Source: Dicyema japonicum (lineage: Eukaryota; Dicyemida; Rhombozoa; Dicyemidae). Taken from it: a DNA stretch of 64,000 nt. The DNA lies in assembly GCA_011109175.1 (NCBI GenBank), contig RDEW01000017.1, positions 558,001 through 622,000 on the forward strand, given 5' to 3'. The translations under genes and the position numbers were made by a program. Shown in pieces: positions 56,146 through 64,000 of the stretch (its first letter is position 1; every line of letters begins with the position of its first letter). The notes under the pieces are model-generated. The model was not told where the DNA came from. It saw only the letters and a list, made by a program, of their open reading frames with translations, and did no database searches.

Positions 56146-58104
56146 ATGAGATTAAGTAGAAATCAAAGGTTAAATATAATAAAAAAGAAGGGACTAACTA
56201 TTTGGTTTACAGGTTTCAACTTGGAGTCATTTAAGGACTCTCTGGTTCTGGTAAATCAACCTTGTCTTTTACGATCGAAAAAATACTTATAAATTCAGGA
56301 GTCAGTGTATATTCAATCGACGGGGATATTTTAAGAAACGGAATAAATAAAGATCTCGGTTTTACGGCAGAAAACAGGGTCGAAAATATTCGTCGTGTGG
56401 CAGAGATCTCCAAGCTTTTCGTGGAATCAGGACACATTGTATTGAGCAGCTTTATCAGCCCATTTTCCCAAGTTATAAAACATTTAACAAATAGGACCGA
56501 GAGAATGCCCGAAAACTGCATAAAAACGACGAAATGGATTTCTACGAAATTTATGTCAAGGCCTCGTTAGAGGAATGTGAGAGAAGAGATGTTAAGGGAC
56601 TTTACAAGAAGGCCAGATCTGGAGAAATAACTGGTCTAGTGGAATTTTTATTCAGATTTTACTGGTGTCCATCAGACATACCAAATTCCAGACTGTCCAG
56701 ATTTGGTGATTGATACAGAAAGCAATAATATCGACTTTTGTGTTAATCAAATTATTACTTTTCTCATTGATAAAGTTTTTGGATGTAAAATTGTAGGCAA
56801 ATTTGATCCATCTGAATTTAAAGAATTTTAGAAATTTTATGGATGTTAATATTCGCAAAGTTATTTTATGATAAAATTAGATCGATTGTGAATGGCTTCA
56901 AGTAATCTCGGAGGGATGGTGTCGGCCTCTTAGTGGATTCATGACCGAGGACCAACTTCTAGAATGTCTCCACTTTGGGACAGTCACCGTTGACGGTAAT
57001 TTTTGACATGATGTAAGGTTTGGTTGCCAACCAAACGGTCCCCATTCTTCTGCCTGTCCAAACGAAGGTGGTAGAAACCATTAACAACTTCGACGGGATA
57101 AGGCTTATCTATGAAGGGAAGGAGGTAGGCACAATGACTGGATTCACTATATTTCCCAACCGAAAGGAAGAGAGAGCCTGCAGACTTTTTGGTTGCCGTT
57201 CAAAATTACACCCATCGATTAAAGTGAAGTAACAGCTTATTGTAGATAATTGAAGAAGAAGGGGATTGGCTGATTGGAGGCCCAGTCAAGTCGATTCAAA
57301 AAATTGTGTGGAATGATGGACTCGATAGCTACAGACTAGCACCAAGTGAGCTTAAAAGTATTTTTAAATCAAAAAATGTAATTAATTATTGTAAATTAAG
57401 GCTGATGCTGTTATCGCTTTCCAGCTGAGAAATCCAATTCATAACGGACATGCATTATTGATGAGGGAAGCTATTAATGATGTGAAGGCACGTGGATACA
57501 AGAACCCAGTTCTTTTGGTACATCCTCTGGGTTTTAATTTCGAGTTACTTTAGGTGGTTGGACTAAAGAGGACGACATTCCTCTTGCGGTGAGAATGAAA
57601 CAGCATCAGGCCTGTCTTGAAGATGGAGTCCTTGACCCAGATATAACAATTTTGGCTATTTTCCCTTCCCCCATGATGTATGCAGGGCCAAAGGAGGTAC
57701 TAGGAGAAAGATAATTAAGGTTCAATGGCACTGCCGAAGTAGAATCGAGGCTGGAGTCACATTCTATATTGTCGGAAGAGATCCTGCTGGAATCAGCCAC
57801 CCAGATATTAATTGCGACCTCTATGACCCTACTCACGGAGCACGAGTTACCTTTATGAGATATTAAGGTTCTGAAAATGGCTCGGAATTTGGAGCGTGTC
57901 GAGATACTGCCGTTCAAAGTGGCTGCCTTTAACAAAAAATCCAATAAAATGGAATTTTATGACCAAAACCGACATGATGATTATGTATTTATTTCAGGGA
58001 CGAAAATGAGACATTTTGCAAAATACGACATCAGTCCTCCAGATGGGTTTATGTCCCCCAAAGCCTGGAATGTTATTTCTAATTATTATAAAGTCTTATC
58101 CTAA
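56146..58104 (+). CDS. PAPSS: PAPSS, bifunctional PAPS synthetase, complete
   Basis: Makes the sulfate donor PAPS: ATP sulfurylase forms APS, APS kinase phosphorylates it. Twelve exons; introns 56213-56235, 56472-56494, 56634-56655, 56775-56796, 56860-56880, 56996-57017, 57224-57245, 57378-57400, 57531-57553, 57697-57719 and 57846-57867, all 21-23 nt. Joined CDS 1713 nt, 570 aa, no correction (human 624). The start MRLSRNQR matches the vertebrate SRNKR. Kinase at residues 1-190: P-loop [58 protein letters not shown]. Sulfurylase C-terminal: [44 protein letters not shown] with the HNGH site, [40 protein letters not shown] and ISGTKMR. Kinase first, as in animals. A (TAAA)n run and LINE F sit directly upstream. 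Confidence 0.98.
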
Positions 58105-58134
58105 CTAATCTAATTGGTCTTAACTCATTAATTT

Positions 58135-58235
58135 AAAGCAATGGTCTCCCACTTTTTTTTTGCTGCAGACCAGTAAGCGTTAGACAATTTTACAGCGACC
58201 CGATGTTGAGAAATCACAGCACGGGTCACAAGACA
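58135..58235. mobile_element. hAT-like terminal sequence
   Basis: GCAATGGTCTCCCACTTTTT, TGCTGCAGACCAGTAAGCG and CAGCGACCCGATG resemble ends of hAT-type nonautonomous elements (CARNGGTYYCCCA... and GCGACCC). The partner inverted repeat was not found. Confidence 0.35.
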
Positions 58236-58249
58236 CACAAACATAATTA

Positions 58250-58560
58250 CAACACTAGTGACTAAGCTTAAAAGCCGTATGACTAAAGAGTACAAACTGA
58301 GATTTAGAAATTTAAAAACTGCTCGCATATATGCAAACAGAGTGCCTCTGGAGTCTGTTCGGCCGCTGAGAAGTAGAGACGTCTGGTTCCCTTGCATCTG
58401 CGACGCTGGAATTCTGAGTCGTCTAGGGAATCGGATTTATACATGATCAGAAGATCCCATGAGTGCTGCTAGTTATCCGAGCGAATCTTGCTCGTTATCC
58501 TGAGGGAATAGCCACACAGTCAGGGCGGCCGCTATATTCCCATCAATTTTCTCACTTTTG
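58250..58560 (+). mobile_element. YLDD-element C-terminus and 3' UTR fragment
   Basis: Plus frame 58258-58446 ends ILSRLGNRIYT before TGA, like FLSRLGNRIST at 50.09 kb. The following GGAATAGCCACACAGTCAGG and GCGGCCGCTATAT repeat the 11.82-kb block, which identifies that block as this family's 3' end. Confidence 0.6.
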
Positions 58561-58609
58561 AATTTCAAGTTAATCATTTTTTTCAATTTTGTTGGTTTTT
58601 CGCAATATC

Positions 58610-58840
58610 ACCAAGGCTTGTAGTAAATGTAACGAGTACCAGGTAAAGGCCTAATTGCCCTAGTTCGAATTTCGCTGCTGTACATTCCAGCTAAAGGTTA
58701 CACTCATCTACGACGCTTTGACTTGACGATTGACGCCGTCATCAGTGATCATTTCACTGCGGAACTGGATCGTCTATAAAAAAACTCAAAAACAGCAAAA
58801 GGAAAAAAGTGTGTCCTGTCTGGATGGAGCTGTAGGTAAT
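58610..58840 (+). repeat. SINE A copy
   Basis: CTAGTTCGAATTTCGCTGC (B box), ATCTACGACGC, TTGACGCCGTCATCAGTGAT and CACTGCGGAACTGGATCGTC, then a lysine-codon stretch and TGGAGCTGTAGGTAATATGG. In plus orientation it leads straight into the orphan frame at 58841, as the 21-kb copy leads into LINE A. Confidence 0.65.
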
Positions 58841-59304
58841 ATGGCTCTGTGTAAAGTGGAGTATTATGATTATTGTCGCCAGAAAATAAAGTTTAAGTTT
58901 ACAAACTGTTCTTTGATGGAGGTCGTTGGGACGTCAATGAGTATTTCGTCAGTTTTAGCCATTATAAATTATCTAGTTGAACAAAAACCAAAGGTCTCGT
59001 TGAAGACTAACAAGTCATCAAAACACTGGCAATCATAAATATCTAAAAGTCACACAGATGATATTTAGCCTTGATATTACTACATTCTTCTTTAATTCGA
59101 TCCAATCTAACTGACCTTCAGAAGACTGTTAAAGAACTTGTAATACTTTATGGCTAAGTTCAGAAGCCCGCGAAACCAAGTGGTTCCTCAGTTGATTTTG
59201 ACAGCTATTGTGAGGGGCAACGCTTTGACGACTATATGAATCGGAATGAACATTTAAACTCAAATTTGGAATTTCATTTTAATCAAATTTTTCTAGAAGA
59301 GTAG
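58841..59304 (+). CDS. Orphan spliced gene candidate
   Basis: Not recognised. First frame 58841-59038 begins MALCKVEYYDYCRQKI and contains SSVLAIINYLVEQKPK. A second part, about 59063-59139, reads LILLHSSLIRSNLTDLQK; a 24-nt intron (59140-59163) joins it in frame to KPAKPSGSSVDFDSYCEGQR, FDDYMNRNEHLNSNLEF and the stop TAG at 59304. The 24-nt GT...AG gap and the Asp/Glu-rich end resemble the host genes rather than LINE debris. The link between the first and second parts (about 59020-59062) is not solved. The start may come from the SINE A/LINE A leader (ATGGCTCT also opens the LINE A-3 frame), so the first frame could be repeat-derived. Confidence 0.4.
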
Positions 59305-59894
59305 AAAACTTCCAAACTTTAAAAATAAAATAATTCACTTGAAACTATAACGTTTTTGATTATGACTGATTAGTAGGTTTCGTGTTTCCCATAAGCATAT
59401 GACGCGTTTCAGGTGGCGCCCAATACCTAAAGTTTCGTTTGTACCCTACTCCCTCCCTACTATCCATTCTACTAGTTTCTTCCATCCAATTTTCCTCCTA
59501 GCTTGAAAGTTGGAATTGAAAACGGAGTAGAATAGACAGATTGAGAGTATAACAGATAAGTCTCAATTACTCAACCAATAGACGTTTACGGCTAAATACT
59601 AAAACCACACATGTCGACTAAAACCTCAAATAACCTAAAAGTTTGACTAGCCATAAAATTTAAAATTATTTCTACGAAAAATCAAAGAAATTTATAGAAA
59701 ATCATCTTCTAACAGCCAAAACAGTGGGCATTCTCACGGAAGGTAAACCGTTCCTGCGTCAACCACCATCTTTCACGATGGTCTCTGAATCGTGACGCAA
59801 TCAAGTTTCCGATTTGGTGAATGATATTTTTACCAATCAGGCGGATATTTACCACGTGGCGCCATGTGGTGCTAATTGGTTGAAGTTTTCTGTT
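59305..59894. other. Intergenic; LINE A 5' scrap
   Basis: 59500-59570 has TTGGAATTGAAAACGGAGTA and GAATAGACAGATTGA, like 20.86-20.90 kb in the LINE A-3 endonuclease start. A minus frame at 59709-60077 mainly overlaps SINE B. Confidence 0.4.
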
Positions 59895-60130
59895 TGTCTG
59901 TTCCTCTCTTTCCATTCCTACTAGCGTGGCGTCATGTAATCCACCTGTTTCAAGTGCGCCCAGTGCCAGGCTGGCACGAAAAAGGATCATTTGCTCTCCC
60001 TCACTCCACTGGAGGGGCTTCCACAACTTCAAGTTCCGGATGGACTCAGTTTCTGTAGAAGTGGAAACTGGATACACTTAACTAGTTGTTTACTTTTAAC
60101 TTCTTTCTCGGTGGATCCGGGGTTAAAAAT
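59895..60130 (+). repeat. SINE B copy
   Basis: AGCGTGGCGTCATGTAATCC, TCACTCCACTGGAGGGGC and tail ACTTAACTAGTTGTTTAC, TTAACTTCTTTCTCGGTGGA then GGGGTTAAAAATGAATAA. Confidence 0.7.
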
Positions 60131-60835
60131 GAATAATATCAATCACTCGAGAGGTTCAGAAAACAGTTGTTATTCAGTTTAATTCAAATATATAATAAAA
60201 ATTTAATTTTTATTGATTTTGTAATAATTATGTCAAATTAATATGTTTTTGCAATAATTGCTGGATATGAGTAAACCCTCAAATGTACCATTAATATTCA
60301 ACTGAATAGAAAGAAAAGAAAATAAATGACCGAAATCTCGATTCTCCACAAAAGAGGATCCTCAGTGCCACCTTCAAAAAACTGAAAAAAATATTTGTTG
60401 AGAAACCAATGTCATCGTATTTCTTGGACATTACGCCAAACTATATAACAAATATATTATGGATGATTCCGAAGAAGATATAACTTGATTAATAAACTCA
60501 AACGTTGACAATGAATAAAGCCTGTTTACCAATTTGATGATCCGTTACGCGTACCCCAATTATTTGTTTTCTTGGCTAGTGATGAGCATTTTTTTCATTG
60601 GAATAGTTCGACCTCGTACATTTTCCCGTTGGAGTAGCTAGACAGATATGATATGCAAATACGAGTAAATTTTTAATATTAATAAAAAAAAACCATTTTC
60701 GTAAAGGTGTAGTAATGTTTCCACTATTAACATGTGCAGGAAACACAGTTTTATTTAAAGAAGATAAAAAAAATGTATGCTAATTAATGAAAGGGTCTAA
60801 ATCACCTGAAATGTTTTTAACTTTTTTTTGGTTTC
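60131..60835. other. AT-rich, nothing recognised
   Basis: No frame of interest, no repeat match seen. Confidence 0.4.
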
Positions 60836-60990
60836 GTGAGAGTCGTCATGATGACGGAGTCACTAATCAATCCAAGGGGCGTATTAAATCCATGGAACAT
60901 TCTGTCGACACCGAGATTTGAACCTCGAAGCATTGGAATTCTGACCGGCATATGTCGCGTCCCGCACGGGTTACCCATCCAGTGGTGGTT
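60836..60990 (-). repeat. SINE A copy
   Basis: The reverse complement has TTCGAGGTTCAAATCTCGG (B box) and TTAGTGACTCCGTCATCATG. Diverged. Confidence 0.55.
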
Positions 60991-61884
60991 ACATTTCACA
61001 TGTCAATTGACATGTCACCTGTCATTCAATCTATATTAATGGCCATGCTATTTCCCATAACAATAGCCAACGAGATACGTTCTCGGAACCAACCAGTGGC
61101 CAGTGGCCATGGCCATTCAGATGCCTTAATTTAATTTTTATTCATTTGATCTATATTAATTGGTTACTGATCAAAAATCAAAGAATTTATTTTTTTTAAA
61201 GTTTATATTTCTTGACTCGACATGTTGACTATTTTCAATTCTCCTGAACGTGCCTTAATCTGTGATAACAAAATTAAATAAACCTCTATTCGATTGTTTG
61301 TCAAAATTTGAGTAATTTTACTTGGCTCTTCATATAGAGATTCAAATCTGCTCAACTTTAGCGATGATTATTCCCATAATCCTTTAAAACTCGTATCTAA
61401 ATTTATTCACTAAAACACCTCATTTCCAATAGAAAAAAATCATATTTGATTGATGAACGTTCATTCTTTTGTTCATCCGCTTAAAATAGGCTGAATTTAG
61501 ATTTGCTGGAGAAAAAGTATCGAACCTGTACAAACTCAAACTGCCACTGACTCTGCCGAACGAAGGATGCTGGATAAATATTTTGCGTTTAGAGACTGTT
61601 TCCACTTCGTTCAAATTGCATTTGAGACTTTGGTTGTACCCTGGCCTGTTACCAGAGGTGTTCTCAGAGATATTGGAAACGCAGTCTCGCCAAGGCTATA
61701 TCTTTATGAGCGGTATTGGTTTAGTGAAAGTCTCGGAATTGCTATCTTTCGGAGTAATTCTCACTGTCTCTTAGCAGCTGGTGTCTGATTTGTTTCTTTC
61801 ACTAATAATAAATTTGACATAAAAATATAATAACCCGATGAGGCGTTATCAGAGATCAGTTAAATGGATTTTTTAATTATTATT
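60991..61884. other. Intergenic; unassigned frame
   Basis: Plus frames at 61567-61788 and 61583-61774 (the second with LRLWLYPGLLPEVFSEILE) are protein-like but unassigned; no micro-intron solution was found. Also a short TGACATGTCA-type inverted repeat near 61000-61020. Confidence 0.3.
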
Positions 61885-62050
61885 TTACGTTAGGCGTGGC
61901 GCTATGTGGTGCTACGTGGATAGTTTGTCAAAATTATTTTCCTTCCGATGGCCGTCACTGGATCCACCTTACTGAGAAGACGCCCAATTCCTGGCCGGCG
62001 TCAAGTAGATCCGACAATTCTTTCCCCGGGGACAACGTCGTTACCTGGTG
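61885..62050 (+). repeat. SINE B-like fragment
   Basis: TAGGCGTGGCGCTATGTGG and GGCCGTCACTGGATCCACC, two partial matches to the SINE B core side by side. The tail is missing. Confidence 0.45.
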
Positions 62051-62099
62051 ACAAGTTCTGGATTACTGGAACGAGTCAGGATCGAGGAGTTTATTTTTT

Positions 62100-63650
62100 T
62101 ATTTTATTTATTTAACCCAAAACGACGGTAAAACCAAACTAATTATCACGTGATCCCGATGCATTCTAACAGAGACCTCATCTTTGCCCTTAATTTTCAG
62201 GGCCACCTTCCCGTGATCTGGAGTCTAGTCTCATAAGGGCCTTTAGAGGCGTTGGTACGGTTCGGTGATCTTCACAAATCCAACGCTCCGTTACTCTGTA
62301 AGCCCTCTTTTGCATTTCCTTAATCTTCCTCACATCTGTCCAAGATATGGACGGTCCCCACGAGGCGCATGCATATGAGAAACATGGCTCGATGTATTGT
62401 TTGTATACGTTCATCGAAGCCTCTCCAGGATTTTTGACATGGAACATAGTAGTGACACCGGTTTAGAAGACGCTGGGTCATCTCTCGGTCTTCCTGGTTT
62501 TAGTATTGGCCGTATTAGTGCCTGTTTCCATAATAATGGTATCACATTCTGGTTAATCGAATAGTTGAAAACCGACGTTAGAAAAGTAACTCCCCCGACT
62601 TCAAGATTTTTTAAATAAATAACAGGAATGTTGTCTGGTCCGTGGGAGTATGTCGTTTTTGCGGAATGTATTGTATCCCTAACCTCTCTCTTCGAAAAAA
62701 AAGTGGTTCTGATAGTCTCTTTAGTTTCCTGCCTAGTAGTGTATCAGACTTCATGTGCTCCTTGTGTGAAATTTTAGTATAGTATTTTGTCAAGTTGTTC
62801 ACATCTCTTTGAACATAATCCTCCTCTGTTGAAATTTCATCGCTTTTTACCACATTTCGAATAGCTTTCCACATTTCTCCCGCAGTGCGATTTCTATCTA
62901 CCATTGTAAGCACAATTCCACTTCAACCTCTGGGTCTTGAGCTCTTTGGCCTTTATTTCATTATTCAATGTTCTGATCCGGAGTTTCATATCCAAGGTTA
63001 TCCGGTTAGATTTTTTAAGCTGATTTCTTTTTTTAATCAAGGCCGTCTTCCCTCAACCACTCGACGAATTTAAGTAATGTTTGGATATATCACTTGATAT
63101 TGCTTAGAAGATTATTTGGGTAAAGTTTCCAGTTAGCGATACAATTTCCTGTTAGCACCTTTGTAATTGTAGCTGCTAAGAATTCTCCTCATGTTGGCCT
63201 CTTTATGATCTTCATCACATTTTGATTATGGTCGCTTCTTGTTTCGTAGAGGAATGACCAATCAATTTTTGATGAAAGCGACGATGAGCAGAGTGTTATG
63301 TCCTGTGAGGTAAGTTATTTTGTCTCTCTCAGTGGTGTCTTGTATTTCTAGATGGATCATTCAATATCGTTAGGGAGTCCGTTTGCGATAATAATAGTTC
63401 CCTCTCATGTCAGCTAGTTAAGGGATGCTTCGCATTCAAATCCCAGCAGATGATGATCTCATTGAAGGAATACAGTCTTGATAGGTTTGGCATAACATAG
63501 CTCTTCGGGCAGGAACCAGGAGGCAGAACGTAGATATTCACAAGGCATAGTCCTCCTTCCGTTGTCCCGAGCGAGATTCCAATAATTTCAAATCTACGAA
63601 TGAGGAAACTCTTTTGTTGGTAATTGAAGAGGGTTTTAGAGCAATTGGAA
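62100..63650 (-). mobile_element. LINE E-2 with RT deleted
   Basis: Minus strand: endonuclease near 63600-63400 (GLCLVNIYVLPPGSCPKSYV and DLNAKHPL), linker 62913-62611 (MWKAIRNVVKSDEISTEED, then YYTKISHKEHM), then directly the post-RT segment 62447-62190 (YKQYIEPCFSYACASWGPSI, KIKEMQKRAYRVTERW) and the 3' end GTGATAATTAGTTTGG ... TAAATAAAT. The core RT motifs, including the DD box, are absent: an internal deletion near 62450-62610. Confidence 0.7.
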
Positions 63651-64000
63651 GTGTTGATTGTGAATTATTTTATATGATGATTAGGGCGAATTTTTAACTT
63701 AAAAAATAGAAAATTTAACCTAAAATTAATCTAAAAACTAAAAAAATTAACCCAAAAATTTAACTTTATAACTAATAATAAAAACACAAAACTTTTTGTT
63801 GCACATACAAATTACATAATTTTTTAAATTTCCTGGTAGAAAATGTCTGTTGGATCTAAGAAAATTCTTTATCTCAGAGAAACATCGTTCAACCGAGCAC
63901 TAAGTTGGCTAACAATTCAGGAGTAATGAATACTTGGCAGGATACATGTGTGAATTAATCATTTTAATTATGTTTGAAATATCATTTTTTGAAACCTTTT
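63651..64000. other. AT-rich end of window
   Basis: 63690-63840 consists of AAAATTAACCTAAAA-like near-repeats. No gene seen. Confidence 0.45.

Overview
This is a eukaryotic window, AT-rich and crowded with degenerate non-LTR retrotransposons. Between them lie seven host genes, or gene-like loci, that were not obvious because their introns are extraordinarily short. Joining exons across GT...AG gaps restores open, homologous protein for a USP36/42-type deubiquitinase, LSM8, AMFR/gp78, BPNT2 (gPAPP), a bifunctional PAPS synthetase, a coiled-coil IQ-motif protein and one orphan. About 43 introns could be placed; almost all are 20-35 nt (mode 22-23 nt), with one of 63 nt. Introns this short in an animal-type gene set, in a repeat-rich genome, fit dicyemid mesozoans (parasites of cephalopod kidneys) best. 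This species call is an inference from intron size and gene content; no marker gene confirms it.

Layout. 0-1 kb: N-terminal half of a USP deubiquitinase (minus). 3.7-5.5 kb: coiled-coil/IQ gene (plus). 6.7-9.8 kb: nearly complete RTE-like LINE (family A, minus) with a 917-aa ORF. 11.3-13 kb: LINE debris. 13.3-18.8 kb: second LINE A copy, then a PHD-finger plus YLDD reverse-transcriptase element. 20-25.3 kb: LINE A pieces, a tRNA-derived SINE (family A), a tandemly duplicated LINE endonuclease region and a LINE C 3' end. 28.1-28.5 kb: LSM8. 30.5-33.4 kb: LINE and SINE debris. 33.9-35.2 kb: AMFR. 36.5-42.6 kb: SINE, LINE D, RT debris and a long LINE C copy whose ORF carries a 2A-like ribosome-skipping motif. 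42.7-43.3 kb: intronless TIMM23. 47.4-48.4 kb: BPNT2. 48.6-53.9 kb: LINE D, LINE C end, YLDD-element fragments, SINE B and a degenerate LINE A. 55.2-56.07 kb: LINE F, 79 bp from the start of the intact PAPSS gene (56.1-58.1 kb). 58.1-64 kb: SINEs, an orphan spliced gene and LINE E.

How it fits together. PAPSS makes the sulfate donor PAPS, and BPNT2, 8 kb away on the other strand, removes the PAP left after Golgi sulfation. The other host genes are housekeeping: mRNA decay/splicing (LSM8), mitochondrial import (TIMM23), ER-associated degradation (AMFR) and deubiquitination (USP). TIMM23, BPNT2, USP and the IQ gene each need single-base corrections inside homopolymers; PAPSS, LSM8 and AMFR need none. 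SINE B shares its 3' tail with LINE F, which suggests a LINE/SINE mobilisation pair.
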